From Humulus lupulus (lineage: Eukaryota > Streptophyta > Magnoliopsida > Rosales > Cannabaceae), in assembly GCF_963169125.1 (NCBI RefSeq), contig NC_084794.1:229597219-229661218 (forward strand): DNA of 64,000 nt, given 5' to 3'. A program made the translations under genes and the position numbers. Position 1 is the stretch's first letter, and each line of letters starts with the position of its first letter. The notes beneath the pieces were generated by a model, which saw nothing but the letters and a program-made list of their open reading frames with translations, was not told where the DNA came from and ran no database searches. Shown piece after piece: positions 1 through 11,159 of the stretch.

Positions 1-480
1 ATGTGGTTAACCAATCGCTGGTAAGTCGCACCAGCGTTTTTCAGTCTGAAGGGCATTACTTTATAACAGTATAACCTTGTATCGGTCCGAAAGCTAGTGT
101 GATCCTTGTTAGAGGGATGCATACTGATCTGATTGTATCCTGAGTATGCATCCATGAAAGAGAGGATCTCATGTCCTGCAGTTGCATCGACCAGCTGGTC
201 GATCCTTGGGAGTGGGAAGCAATCTTTTGGGCAGGCTTTATTAAGTTCTGTGAAATCCACACAGGTTCGCCATTTGTCGTTAGGCTTGGGAACCAGTATT
301 GTATTAGAGACCCACGATGGATAAAACGCCACCCTGATGAACCCATTCTCCTTCAGTCTTTCAACTTCCTCTTTGAAGGCTTTCGATCTATCCTTATCGA
401 GCGGCCTTCTTTTTTGTTGCACGGGTGGAAAAATCTTGTCAACATTCAGGACATGGCTGATAACTGCAGGATCTATCCTA
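1..480 (-). pseudogene. Reverse transcriptase, Tat A (N-terminal part, cut by window edge)
   Basis: RNA-directed DNA polymerase domain of the element A polyprotein. Read on the minus strand, it shows the run-in VQQKRRP, the block VLVPKPNDKWRTCVDF (about 255-300), LNKACPKDCFPLPRID (about 205-255), then DAYSGYNQI (about 110-140) and a TSFRTD / KVMPF stretch near base 30-80. This is the fingers-palm order of Ty3/gypsy RT. The catalytic YVDD box would lie left of base 1 and is not seen. It is translated as part of pol in the frame opened by the protease, after a frameshift near 1075, so it could not be made as a simple gag-pol fusion. Confidence 0.85.
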
Positions 481-839
481 GCCATGTCTCTATGTGACTA
501 GGCAAAAACTTCCTGGTTCTTTCTCAAAAATTCCACCAGTGCATGCTTCGTTGTTGCTTCTAAATTTTTCCCGACCTTTACAACTCTGGTCGGATCTTTT
601 TCGTCAAGTTGGACCTCTTCAAGGTCCTCGACGGGTCCAACATCTTCCTCAAAATCCCCAAAGCGAGGATCTAAATCTCTATCCTCACTTTGGGCAATAC
701 CCTATTTGGTGACTCCCTCACCGGATTGGGCTTGTGTATCAATGGCCATCTGCAACCTCTCTGGGGGAGTGCTCTTCAACGTTCCTTTCTTTGCCTTCGT
801 GATCGAGGCATTGTAGCACTCCCTTGCTTCTCTCTGATT

Positions 840-1324
840 CCCCAACACGCGTCCTACCCCTGCGTCTGTTGGGAATTTCATGGCCAGGTGCCATACAGAG
901 GTGACGGCCCTAAGATCAACCAGTATGGGCCTTTCGATTACAGCATTGTACGCCGAAGGACAATCGACTACTATGAAAGTAGTGAGTAATGTCCTGGTAG
1001 CAGGCGCTATACCTGCTGTTACCGGAAGTCTGATTGACCCCGTTGGGGCGAGTCCCTCACCAGGAAGCCGTAAATCATTTTGTTGTAGGGCTCTAAGTCC
1101 TTGACTGACAACTTCATGCGTTCCAGCGAAGATTTGTACAGGATGTTTACTGAACTCCCTGTATCGACTAGTACTATCTTCACCATAATGTTGGCGATTT
1201 GAACATCCACGACCAGCGGATCGGAATGTGGGAACTGGACATGCTGGGCGTCGCTATCAAAGAAGGTTATTTCACCATCCTCTGATCGAGCCTTCTTTGA
1301 TGCCCTGTCCCCCACAGTCATCAT
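840..1324 (-). pseudogene. Aspartic protease, Tat A
   Basis: Retroviral-type aspartic protease that would cut the Gag-Pol polyprotein inside virus-like particles. The active-site motif is intact (LVDTGSSVNILYKSSLE, about 1145-1185), preceded by a conserved HVQFPHSDPLV stretch. It is in the same frame as gag. Near base 1075 the frame slips by one: the expected GEGLAPTGSIRLPV segment is only legible in the neighbouring frame, and the original frame hits TAA at 1019-1021. After the slip the domain continues to about base 840 (CPSAYN flap-like motif). The slip means the copy cannot make RT from an unbroken frame. Confidence 0.8.
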
Positions 1325-1360
1325 CTCGATGTCTTGGTCGTGGCGTAGGGTCCGAGCATA

Positions 1361-3586
1361 TCATTCCCTCGCCTTTCCACTGCTTCCTGCGAGGTGCGGG
1401 CCTCCACATATGGTGAGTAAAGTTCCAGCTACGGGATCAGGCTGCAAAGGTGGCGAACGTTGGCGTGCGGGTGCCTGCTCGTTGCCACCTGGAGCCTCTC
1501 GTTGGGAAGTTCTCGAGGCCCGTATGTATCTCCTCAAGTGTCCTTGTCTGATAAGGAGCTCGATTTCATCCTTCAGCTGGTTGCACTCATTTGTATCATG
1601 TCCGTAGTTGTTATGATAACGATAGAACTTGGTAGTATCTCTCTTCGGAATATCTTTTCGAATAGGAGTGGGTCTTTTATAAGGCACACTAGAACTCGTG
1701 GCCTGATACTCCTCTCCCCAAGACTCGACAAGGGCAGTGTAGTTAGTGAACCGAGGTTCATAACGATTGCCCTTGGCCCGTTTATTTTCAGAGGTGGAAG
1801 GCTCATTATGCGGCCGTTTCCCCCCATTCTTGCCATTGCCATTGCCATTCCCGTTGCCTTTGTTGTTGCCGTTGGGTTTTGACCCATTGGCGGCTTTGGC
1901 GGGCTCGGTAATCCCCTTATCCTTGCCTGGAGGTTTTCCTTCGCTGGTGATGGCATCCTCGAGCTTGATGTACTGATCAGCTCTATCCAAGAATTCTTGA
2001 GTAGTCTTAACTCCATGCTTTCTGAGGCTACTCCACAAAGGTGAGCGGTGCCTAACTCCCCCAGTTAGGGCCATCATCTTGCCCTCATCACCCACTGTTT
2101 TCGCTCCAGCCGCTGCTCGCATGAAGCGCTAGACGTAATCATTCAGTGGCTCTCCTTCTTGCTGGCGTATTTCCACCAGCTGATTCACCTCAGTTAGGTG
2201 CACACGACTCGCATAGAATTGTCCGTAAAATTCTTTTACGAACATCTCCCAAGAAACAATACTTGCAGGAGGGAATTTGAAAAACCACTCTTGTGCAGCA
2301 TCAGAAAGTGTTGCAGGAAATATCCTGCACCGAGCGTCTTCGAACACTTTCTGAATGTCCATCTGTGTCTCAAACTTGTTGACGTGAGATACCGGGTCAC
2401 CAGACCCGTCAAAGTTCGGAAGCGTGGGCATCTTAAACTTGCTGGGAGTATCTGCCACAGCTATCCTTTGAACGAAAGGAGTGCCCCTTCTCCTGTCGTA
2501 CTCGATATGAGACGTCCTTCCCTTGACCAGTTGTTGTACAACCTGGTTCAGGGCATCTATTTGGGCTTGCACGGCGTCAGGAATCACCGGGGCCTCTGCT
2601 GCTGGGGGAATGTACTCATCATGCCGTTCCCAGCGGTCGTTGAGTACATCTCTCAAGTCTTCGTCTCTTCGCCGCTGCTCGCTTGCTCCGAGCTGGTTAA
2701 AGACATTATTTTTCCTGGGCTGCCCCCCAGCATCACGTCTCTCGGGTTGGTCTTCCCTAGGTGGTGGGCTTCTTCCCCTACCTCTCTCTCCATTTCTCCG
2801 ATCAGAATTTCCTCTGCCTGAGTCGGCCTCATTATAATCATGGCCATCTCGGAATCTTGATTGGCTATGGTGGGACCGGCTGTCCCCTCGGTTGCCTTCT
2901 CGGGCTGGAACTTCCCGAGAGTTAGAGGGTGGCCTGCGTTGGTCGGTAGGTCCCCGTGCATGATCATGCCGTGGGGGGCCCCGAACCGCAGAGCTTATCT
3001 CTGAGTTCCTTCTGTTGCCGGAAGGACGCTGCCCTCTGCTCGGGGGGTTTGGCTCTTTGCCCCTATGGAATCTAGGACTGCGGGGCTGCTACCTGGCTTT
3101 ATTCTGCCTTGGCTGCAGGGGAATGTCTCGACCAGCCTGGGATGGAGGTTGTGTTTCAGGATCCCTTGGTGGGACATCCTCCTAAGGAATTGGTGGCTGC
3201 TTGGGCCTTTGGGGGCTCGAGGGCTGGATCGGCGGGCTACGATTGGGAACCCTTTGGGGTGGCCCATTTGAAGGTTGATCAGGCTGTGAGGTAGGTGCAG
3301 CCTGATTCCTAGCCAACTGTAGGGCTTCTTCGAGGGCTGCCATGGCCTCCCTCTGACAACGGTCCATCTCCGCCTGTCTTTCACTCAATTCCTGGCACTA
3401 TCGCTCAATCTCTTGTTGCTGCCGCACCATAATCTCAGCAGCACTTTCTTGGCTGGCCCTCAGATTAGCCAGTTCATCCTCATCAAATTCCAAATGTGGC
3501 TCATTTTCAGCCATGTTTGGAGGAGGAGGCGGTTGAGATGGTGTAGCGCCAGCCGCCTGCCCAGTTTTCTTTGTTGTTTTCGCCAT
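1361..3586 (-). pseudogene. Gag, Tat A
   Basis: Capsid/nucleocapsid precursor. One frame runs from an ATG at 3586 (MAKTTKKTG) to 1361 and on into protease. It shows an acidic N-terminus with a Q/E-rich helix, a proline/arginine-rich linker (about 2700-3180), the retrotransposon gag core (FDGSGDPVSHVNKF, about 2380-2420; FPATLSDAAQEWF; LVEIRQQEGEPLNDYV), then a basic Asn/Gly-rich tail and a knuckle-like HNNYGHDTNEC (about 1575-1630). The knuckle lacks its first Cys (Tyr instead). Internal stops are TAG at 3398-3400, 3182-3184 and 2129-2131, and TGA at 1361-1363. Each sits where Gln or Arg is expected, so single C-to-T changes explain them. The start was chosen as the first ATG after the primer site. 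Confidence 0.85.
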
Positions 3587-3612
3587 TTATGCTTGAACAA
3601 TATTGTATCAAG

Positions 3613-3630
3613 CTCTCAATGAAAGCACCA
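3613..3630 (-). promoter_or_regulatory. Primer binding site, Tat A
   Basis: On the minus strand this reads TGGTGCTTTCATTGAGAG, three bases after the LTR end. It would pair with the 3' end of a tRNA finishing in TGAAAGC-A-CCA. I infer a tRNA-Thr type from the implied acceptor stem, without a database check. The same 18 bases occur next to the LTR of Tat B at 18700-18717 on the plus strand. Confidence 0.75.
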
Positions 3631-3633
3631 GAA

Positions 3634-4239
3634 TGTTGACCCTGATTTTAGTCAACTGACACAGAGTCAAAAAGCTTGATGTGGATGGATGTGTTGGAAT
3701 GAATATAATGACAAAAATAGTCAAGGACACCAAGAATTATAGTGGTTCGGTCCCAAGAACTGGTAATAACCTACGTCCACTTAAGCTATTATTGATATGA
3801 GATCTCAAAGAGGTGATCAAAGACCTAGGGTTCTTTGAGTTTCACAAACCTGAGAGAGATAAACAGTACAATCGTAATACAATAGCTCTAATTCTCTCGT
3901 AAGTATGTAATTTTAATTAAGCATAAGCCAAAAGTCCTTTTCCTTGAGCTATCTTTCTCTATTTATAGGCTCAAGGAGGATTACATGAATTAGTTACAGA
4001 TATTCTCTCCTAAATAATCGGATACTCAAGAAATCATGGGAGACAATCTCGGATATGTTCATAACTGCATAAGATTTTCTCCAAATATATCGAGTATACG
4101 ACCAAGAAGGTCGTACATAATGTTCAAGCGTTGCACCATGGAAATCTTTCTGGTCAATGGTCGAACAAGACTTCCACCAGGTGTCAGCCACGTGTTGAAA
4201 ACCCCTGACACGTCACCCATACTTGCTTTTTGGATAACA
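3634..4239 (-). repeat. 5' LTR of Tat A
   Basis: 606-bp LTR with TG...CA ends, starting TGTTATCCAAAAAGC at 4239 and ending GGGTCAACA at 3634 on the minus strand. It carries a TATA box (minus strand TATAAAT, 3961-3967) and a U5 that runs to the primer site. The 4239 boundary is supported by the abrupt switch to integrase coding sequence of element D. The partner LTR is outside the window. Confidence 0.85.
3961..3967 (-). promoter_or_regulatory. TATA box in Tat A LTR
   Basis: Minus-strand TATAAAT, in the context CCTATAAATAGAG, about 270 bases into the LTR. This is the usual U3 position for an RNA polymerase II start that would make the genomic transcript. Confidence 0.6.
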
Positions 4240-4649
4240 GGCGGACTTAGTGAGCCTATCCATTATTACCCGAACAGAATCATGCTACTTTGTGGTCCTG
4301 GGTAACCCTACCACAAAATCCATTGCTATATCCTCCCATTTCCATTATGGAATGTAAAGCTGTTGAAGTATCCCTGCTGGCCTTTGGTTTTCTGCTTGAC
4401 TTGCTTGCATGTCAAGCATCTGGCAACAAACTCAACAATATCCCTCTTCATTCTAGGCCACCAATACAGCGCCTTAAGATCTTGGTACATCTTCGTGGAT
4501 CCTGGGTGTAAGGAATAGGGTGTTGTATGCACCTCTTTCATAATACTTTCCTTAATCTCTTCACTGTCAGGCACACAAATCCTATCCTTGTATCGCAGCA
4601 ATCCACCGTTGGACATTGTGAAGTCACTGCTACCATTTTCTTGTACCAA
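4240..4649 (-). pseudogene. Integrase, element D (N-terminal half)
   Basis: Integrase would insert the cDNA into chromosomes. The minus strand shows the HHCC zinc-binding domain (EVHTTPYSLHPGSTKMY followed by CLTCKQVK, about 4400-4550), then WEDIAMDFVVGLPR at about 4300-4345 with the first catalytic Asp, then DRLTKSA, where the gene is broken by the Tat A LTR. Reading needs one frame change near 4345. The rest of the catalytic core and the chromodomain lie beyond Tat A, outside the window. Confidence 0.8.
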
Positions 4650-4690
4650 AGCCTCTTACTTCATTAGGTCTTCATCCACTTTCTGTCTTC

Positions 4691-5990
4691 TCAAAAAATT
4701 TCCAGTAGGGAGGATTGTAACATGAGGTTCGCTAGGCCTTCTGTCACAAATTCAATGTCAGCGTTTATAATCTCCTTATGGAGAGGCATCTCTATTGTAT
4801 TCAGTGATGATACACTCCCATATCCCCGCCTACTCAATTTATCTACAACCACATTGGCCTTGCCTGGGTGGTATAAAATTTCACAATCGTAGTATTTCAC
4901 TAATTCCAATCACCTTTGCTGCCTCATATTCAGTTCCTTCTGGGTGAAGAAGTATTTCAGACTTTTGTGGTCAGTGTAGATTTCGCACTTGTCCCCATAT
5001 AGCTGATGTCTCCATATCTTTAGCGCGTACACCACTGCTGCCAACTCAAGATCATGAGTGGGATATCATTGCTCATAGTCCTTGAGTTGTCTGGAAGCAT
5101 AAGCTACCTCCTTCTCATCCTGCATCAACACACACCCTAAGTAATTCTTTGATGTGTCACAATACACAAAAATTTTCTTGTCCTCTGTGGGAACACAAAG
5201 GATAGGTGCAAAAATCAACTTATCCTTCATGGTCTGAAAGCTTTCTTCACATTTCTCAGTCCATGCAAACTTCTGATGTTTGCGGGTCAAGTTGGTCAAG
5301 GGTGTGGCGATCTTTCAGAAACCCTCAACAAACTTCCGATAATAACTTGCTAATCCTAAGAAGCTCCAAACCTCTAAGGCATTCTTCGGCTGGGCCAAGT
5401 CTCTAACGGCCTCGATCTTGGACGGATCCACTACTATCCCATTCTTGGACACTGTATGCCCTAGGAAAGCTACTTGATCCATCCAAAACTCACACTTAGA
5501 GGACTTATCGTATAGTTGATGTTCTCGTAGTCTTTTTAGGGTTAACCTCGAATTCTCCTCATGCTCCTTCTTGGTCTTCGAGTAGATAAGGATATCGTCT
5601 ATGAAGACTACTACAAACTTGTCCAAATATTCCTTAAATACCATGTTCATCATGTCCATAAATGCTGCTGTGGCATTAGTGAGTCCAATAGACATCACTA
5701 GGAACTCATAATGCTCGTAGCGAGTTCTGAAAGTCATTTTCAGAATGTCTCCCTCCTTTACTTTCAACCGATGGTTGGCAGATCGCAAATCAATCTTTGA
5801 GAACACTGCTACCCCTTTCAATTGATAAAAAAGGTCATTTATCCTAGGCAAAGGATATTTGTTCTTAATGGTGACCTTATTGAGTTCTCAGTAATCGATG
5901 CACATTCTCGTGCTCCCGTCCTTCTTTTTCACAAATAGGACTGGTGCTCCCCATGGTGAATGACTACGTCTCATGAACCCCTTGTCCAAT
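4691..5990 (-). pseudogene. Reverse transcriptase and RNase H, element D
   Basis: Minus strand. The RT part (about 5315-5990) shows [33 protein letters not shown] and an intact catalytic FIDD box at about 5594-5605, then [10 protein letters not shown] and [16 protein letters not shown]. The RNase H part (4691-5299) shows the connection segment FAWTEKCEESFQTMK, a CDTSKNYLGCVL start with its Asp, and the tail YDCEILYHPGKANVVVD. It is split by stops around 5300, 5060 and 4910 and by missing start context, so it is inactive as read. Residue spacing matches ordinary Ty3/gypsy pol. Confidence 0.85.
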
Positions 5991-6037
5991 AATTCCTGTA
6001 ACTGGTTCTTGAGTTCCTTCAACTCCATAGGTTCCAT

Positions 6038-6660
6038 TCAATAGGGTGCTTTAGAGATCGGTGCTGTTTCTGGGTCAAGTTCGATCACAAATTTGATTTC
6101 TCTGTCTGGGGGTAATACTGGTAATTCCTCGGGAAACACTTCTAAAAACTCAAAAATGATAAGCACATTTTCTGGTTTTAACTCTGACTCCTTGGATTTA
6201 TCCACCACACTAGCCAGATATGTCAAGCAGCCATGTTGCATCATATTCCGTGCTTCCAATGCTGATATTATGGGTGTACGAAAACCTGCTACTTCTCGTA
6301 TAAAAGAAAAGATTTCTCCTTCTTCTGGTCTGAACTCCAAAGTCTTTTTCTGACTTTCAATCGTCGCTCCATGTTTGGATAACCAATCCATGCCAAGTAT
6401 GGCATCATAATCTGGTATACTTAGTTCTATAAGGTCTGTCAGGCACTCCCTGGCCTCTATCGTTATAGGTGTTGACGGTAACCACCTAGTTGACAACATC
6501 CTGTCTCCCGACGGTAACATTGTACTAAAACTATGCTCAAATAGCTATAAGGCATACCCAACTTATCAATCATATTCATGGAAACATAAGAGTGAGTCGC
6601 CCCTGAATCAATAAGGACTTTACACATCATACCAGAAATAGGAAGCTGACCTGTGACTAT
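6038..6660 (-). pseudogene. Aspartic protease and pol linker, element D
   Basis: The minus strand reads LIDSGATHSYVSM at about 6575-6615, an intact DSG active site of the chromovirus protease. It is followed by ECLTDLIELSIPDYDAILGMDWLSKHGA (about 6360-6445) and a linker that leads into RT (FPEELPVLPPDREIKFVIEL, about 6060-6130). A frame break near 6525 separates the active site from the rest. In this family protease, RT, RNase H and integrase are made as one polyprotein. Confidence 0.8.
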
Positions 6661-6689
6661 GGTGTAACTATGGCTGCTTCTTTCTAAGT

Positions 6690-7068
6690 TAAGACAAAAA
6701 CATGTGCTGGCACCAGATTGTTGTTACTATTCTGTCCCGTTTTCCATTGTCAGCAATCTTTTATCAGATGTCATGGCCGACCGCACTTGAAACATTTGTT
6801 GGTGTCGGCCTGGCATTCTCCCATGTGTCTTTTCAAGCATTTAGGATAGGTGGGGTGCTCTACTCTGCCGCTTTGGTGATTCCCATGCATCTGATCATTA
6901 TAGCGACTGTTGTGGTTGTTAGGGTGGTTTTGAGTGTTGTGATTGTTGTTATTCATGTCTGAGGGTCTCGGTCTCTTGTCAGTGTCACTATTCTGCCCTT
7001 CATTAGCTTTCCTCTTATTGCCCTCATTGAAGCCTTTGTTTCAGTGGGCCTCTCTTCTGGCAGCATTG
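6690..7068 (-). pseudogene. Gag C-terminal tail with zinc knuckle, element D
   Basis: Minus-strand Asn/His-rich tail (NNNNHNTQNHPNNHNS) followed by a knuckle region, KCFKCGRP at about 6771-6795. The expected downstream His/Cys pair is disturbed by a stop just after it. Upstream (6960-7068) is a basic, Asp/Arg-rich stretch typical of gag spacers. The coding signal ends abruptly at about 7068. The capsid core of this gag is missing, lost at the junction with the CACTA fragment. Confidence 0.7.
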
Positions 7069-7149
7069 TTAAAATTAATATTTTTACTTAATATATTTGG
7101 GTTCTTATTATTAGTCTTTATTTTATATTCTATATTTTTGTATTGTGTA

Positions 7150-8094
7150 GACAAAACAAATTGAAGGGGGAAAAGTAACTAGGATCGATGCTTTTCGGAG
7201 AGCCCATACAAATAAGAATGGTGAACCAATCAATTAAACAACATTTGAAGTTTTTGTGAGTAATTATTATTTAATTTTGGATATTTATACTTGTTTTCTA
7301 TTATTGTACATTAGTTGTACTAATTTACATGTAGGAAGAATTGGCTGAAATTATACGTGAAGACCCAAAATTTTGAACTACAGACAATACCGATGAGGAT
7401 GCATTAACAAAATTATTTGGTAATCCAAAATCTGGGCGCTTAATTGGACAAGGAAGGGGGGTAACAAGGTCAAAATTAACAGTTGTTAATATGTGTAAAG
7501 ACAAGAAGACATTGTTGGAAGAAGAGCAGCATAATATGAAGATTCAAATGGCTGAAATGTTGAATCTACTTAAAGAACACTTTGTAACAATTCTTTCTCG
7601 CACTTATACAACTAAAAATTTGTATTTTTTAAATGAAACTTATCTTTTTGTTTATATTTAAGGCGATAGAGCAACAAGGGAGGGGCAGTCCCACAATATT
7701 CCTTCTCCTAAGGTAAATCTTCAAATGGTTTTCTTTCCTTTTAAGGAAACAAATACAAAAACTAATATACTGTCTTCAAAATTAATTTTGTAGAGTGTTG
7801 GAGTTAAAAAAGGGCCATAACTTTACAGAAGCAAGGAATGCTTGCTACTTGCTTGATTGGTCAGATGCAATTATTGTTGAAGGTCATTGGGCTTCTAGTG
7901 ATCCTAACTTAGAGGTGCACAGAATTCCTGTTGGACCAGATTTTATGTGTGTATGGGTTGATGATGTTGTCGTTCCTGGTGCTTATTTATTTCATCCTAA
8001 CTATGCGATGCTTACTATACGAGAAGCTATTGGTTCAATGATTGCATGGCCTTCTCAAAAGGTTATTCCAAGAGGTATTTATTTTGTTATTTAA
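7150..8094 (+). pseudogene. CACTA transposase-type gene, C-terminal exons
   Basis: Spliced-looking gene relic. Exon-like blocks are about 7150-7256 (RIDAFRRAHTNKNGEPIN, donor GTGAGT), about 7335-7582 (EELAEIIREDPKF... GRLIGQGRGVTRSKL, then a Glu/Lys-rich coil), a short block near 7663-7712, and 7795-8094 (CYLLDWSDAIIVEGHWAS ... IREAIGSMIAWPSQKVI). The last block resembles the accessory domain found C-terminal in plant CACTA proteins. Stops inside the first two blocks (PIN*, DPKF*) show decay. The catalytic transposase core is not in the window. The family assignment rests on motif style and on the CACTA end downstream. Confidence 0.65.
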
Positions 8095-8548
8095 TTATAT
8101 AAATGCTTGTTCAACATTAACCGATATGTAATCCAACATTATGATAGTATTATTTGATTGATTTGAAAGGGAAGATGAGAAAGACAAAATGATAACGGGG
8201 CCAATTTGAATTAATATTATGCACCATTTAATTAAAGTCCTAAGGTCACTTGAGAAAAGATAGTTGTACTAATGTGTGTAATATAATAAGTTGTTAATTA
8301 TTCAAACTCAATTATTGTAAATTTTGTTATGCATCATGATATTATTGACTATTTTAGATGAATGATACGATATTTCATGACCTCATTAGATTTTCTTTTA
8401 TGTTTTATTTACCAGATTCAACAAGTTAAGTACAAAAGAAAATCTGATTTGGAAGGCTTTGTTGTGCTGACATTTGGAAGGTCATGAATTCCTACCTTTA
8501 CTTTTGAATATGCTAACTGTTTAAGACTATTTTGTTGACTATTGTAAG

Positions 8549-8645
8549 AATGTTTTGTTTATGTTAATTAGGCAGTGTTAAATGTTTTGTTTATGTTAAT
8601 TAGGAAATGTTGAATGCTTTGTTTATGTTAATTAGGCAATGTTGA
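8549..8645 (+). repeat. 32-bp tandem repeat, three units
   Basis: Three consecutive copies of a 32-bp unit containing TTTGTTTATGTTAATTAGG inside CACTA fragment 1. Units differ at only a few bases, so the array is relatively recent or conserved. Confidence 0.8.
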
Positions 8646-8879
8646 ATATCTTAAGACTTTTGGATTGTTTTTTAGATAATCTTGAATGTTTTTTGACACT
8701 ATTATTTGGTTATTTGAAGATCATGTTGATTTTACCCAAGAAAATATGTATAATTTGATGAATGTGTTATGAACCATATAATTGGTACTCAAAAATATAT
8801 TTGTACAATTTTAAGGGTGTCTTAAGTATAATAAATGAAGCAGGTTTGAATTAAAGCAATAAAAAATAATTATAGTGTA

Positions 8880-9301
8880 CAGTGTTTTATAATAATAATT
8901 CAAGCTTATCCAAATATTAGAATAATACAAAAAAATGTGTTATTGTATCTTATACAATAACACTGGTTTATAATCATAAAATTATGCTATGCAAACTATT
9001 TTCTATAATGTAGAAAATGTGTTATTATAAAGTGTATCATAACACTACTTTATAAGTACAATAAATTGTTATATAATCTATTTATAAATAGCATAATGAA
9101 ATACTTATCTAATTATTAAAACAACACAACAAAAGTGTTATCGTAGGCTATACCATAACACATTTCTATAACTATGGAAAAGTGTTATGCAAAGTGCTCC
9201 GACCTACTATAACACCGCTTTCCTTAACACATCAAAAAGTGTTATGGTATATATTTGATAATACTTTTTCGATCTTATTGAAAGCAGTTTTTCTGGTAGT
9301 G
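8880..9301 (+). repeat. CACTA subterminal repeats and terminal inverted repeat
   Basis: GTGTTAT and its inverse ATAACAC occur about ten times in this stretch, often as close inverted pairs. The element ends in a terminal repeat at 9285-9301 (inverse CACTACCAGAAAAAC). In the En/Spm family, subterminal repeats bind the TNPA-type protein and the terminal CACTA bases are cut by the transposase. Clustering toward the end fits this role. Confidence 0.75.
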
Positions 9302-10560
9302 CGTTAAGCTATACACCTGTCCTAGACCTCTCCGACTCAGAGCATCCACTACTACGTTGACTTTCCCTAGATAATAAAGGATCTTACAGTCATAATCCTT
9401 TACAAACTCTAACCAACGTCTCTGCCTCATATTCAGATCCTTTTGAGTAAAGAAATACATCAAACTTTTATGATCGGTGTAGATCTCACATTTCTCCCCA
9501 TACAAATAGTTTCGCCACTCCTTCAGTGCGAACACAATTGCTGCCAACTCTAAATCATGAGTAGGGTATCGCTATTCGTAATCCTTTAGTTGTTGTGAAG
9601 CATAAGCAATCACCTTCCCAACCTGCAGAAGAACACAGCCTAACCCATTTCTCAATGCATCACAATAAACCACAAACTTTCCCTGATCTGATGGAAGATT
9701 AAATTTTGGAGCAGTGATCAATCGCCGCTTCAACTCTTGGAAACTGTTCTCACATCTTTCTGACCAAATGAACTTCAAGTTCTTACGTGTCAACTCTGTC
9801 AGTGGCATTGCAATCCTCGAGAACCCTTCAACAAAACGTCGACAGTATTATGCTAAACCCAGGAAACTCCTAATCTTTGTGGCACTCCTGGGCCTTGGAC
9901 AATCTCTCATTGCCTTGATCTTGGATGGATCTACCATAATTCCATCCTTACTGAAAATGTGACCAAGAAAGGTTACCTGAGGTAGCTAAAACTCGCACGT
10001 CTTAAACTTAGCATACAATTTGTGCATCCTTGACCTCTGAAGTACCAACCTGAGATGTTGTTCATGCTTTGTCTCTGACTGACAGTAAATCAATATATCA
10101 TCAATGAAGACGATTACAAACTTATCCAAGTAGTCTCTGAACACCCTGTTCATCAAATCCATAAATGATGTCGAGGCTTTGGTCAATCCAAAATACATAA
10201 CTAAATATTCATAATGCCCAGACCTCGTGCAAAAGTTTGTCTTCATGATATCCTCATCTTTGATCCTTAGCTGGTGATAACCAGATCAAAGATCAAACTT
10301 CGAAAACACTGTCTTGCCTTGCAATTGGTCAAATAAGTCATCAATCCTTGGCAGCGGATACTTGTTCTTGATATTCAACTTATTCAACTCTCTACAGTCA
10401 ATATACATACTCAGTGATCCATCCTTCTTCTTCATAAACAATACTGGTGCATCCCACGGTGAGAAACTGGGCCTGATAAATCCCAAATCTAGTAACTATT
10501 GTAATTGTACCTTCAACTCTTTCAGTTTTGTCAGAGCCATTATGTACGGTGCCATGGATA
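9302..10560 (-). pseudogene. Reverse transcriptase and RNase H, element E
   Basis: Minus strand. [19 protein letters not shown] and [18 protein letters not shown] (about 10300-10486), [17 protein letters not shown], and an intact FIDD box at about 10097-10108. RNase [63 protein letters not shown], ending in [18 protein letters not shown] where the CACTA element cuts in. It carries several stops (about 10280, 9985, 9570). The order and wording match element T1 closely. Confidence 0.85.
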
Positions 10561-10587
10561 ATGGTTTCGTATCCAGTGCTTACTCAA

Positions 10588-11150
10588 TCACAAACTCGAT
10601 CTCCCGATGCGACGGAAACCTGGTAAATCCTTTGGGAATACATCCAGAAACTCATAGACCAACCTAGTCCCTTCAGGTCCAACTGGTACGACCTTAGTGG
10701 TATCCACCACATTAGCTAGGAATCCTATACAACCTCCTCGTGATAGTTTTCTAGCCCACAATGCTGAAATCATAGGAACATGGGGCCCATTCAAAGTACC
10801 CACAAATACAAATGGTTCCTCACCCTCAGGCTCAAAAGTTACCATCCTTCTCTTACAATCTATGGCTGCCCCATACTTGGCTAATCAATCCATACCCAAG
10901 ATAATATCAAAATCTTCCATCGCCAGCTGAATCATATCTATAAACAACTCCCTACTATCAACATGTACTGGTAATGATCTGACCGATCTCCTAGAGACTA
11001 CTGATTGTTCGGTCGGCAATAAAGTCCCAAACCCCACAGCATAAAAGTCACATGGTCTACACAATTTTTCTATCACTCTACTAGATATAAAAGAATGTGT
11101 AGCACCATAATCAATCAACACAGTGTAAGGAGAACCAGCACTAGAAATCT
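10588..11150 (-). pseudogene. Aspartic protease and pol linker, element E
   Basis: Minus-strand protease with the active-site context LIDYGATHSFISSRVIEKL (about 11075-11120). The usual Ser of DSG is Tyr. It continues with SLPVHVDSRELFIDMIQLAMEDFDIILGMD, then a linker VTFEPEGEEPFVFVG and a run LVYEFLDVFPKDLPGF into RT. There is a stop after ILGMD and a frame break near 10590. The active-site change makes activity unlikely. Confidence 0.8.
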
Positions 11151-11159
11151 GACCTGTCA

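Larger units (their letters stand above)
1..4239 (-). mobile_element. Tat-type Ty3/gypsy retrotransposon A (5' part)
   Basis: Minus-strand LTR retrotransposon reading 5' LTR (3634-4239), primer site, gag, protease and the first part of reverse transcriptase, which leaves the window at base 1. The gag knuckle style, the DTGSS protease and the RT wording (LNKACPKDCFPLPRID, DAYSGYNQI) are those of the Tat/Ogre group. It sits inside the integrase of element D: base 4240 onward is D coding sequence that breaks off after the LTKSA motif, and the LTR starts TGTTATCC there. The second LTR and the second target duplication are outside the window. Gag is long and mostly open, so this is one of the younger elements here. 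Confidence 0.9.
4240..7068 (-). mobile_element. Del/Tekay-like Ty3/gypsy element D (internal fragment)
   Basis: Minus-strand internal region in the order gag tail, protease, RT, RNase H, integrase zinc domain and the start of the integrase core. It is cut on the left by Tat A (integrase broken after LTKSA) and on the right at about 7068, where gag coding stops and AT-rich CACTA sequence begins. No LTR or primer site of D is in the window. RT wording such as [11 protein letters not shown] and RNase H wording such as HPGKANVVVD are chromovirus-like (Del/Tekay). It is a different copy from element E. Confidence 0.85.
7069..9301 (+). mobile_element. CACTA (En/Spm) DNA transposon fragment 1, right part
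   Basis: Plus-strand piece with transposase-type exons (7150-8094), long AT-rich noncoding DNA, subterminal GTGTTAT/ATAACAC repeats and a terminal repeat whose inverse begins CACTACCAGAAAAAC (9285-9301). The right end abuts RNase H coding sequence of element E, as expected for insertion there. The left terminus is missing: at 7069 the sequence switches to gag of element D with no CACTA end. Inference: the left part was lost by deletion or recombination that also removed LTRs of D. Confidence 0.75.
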
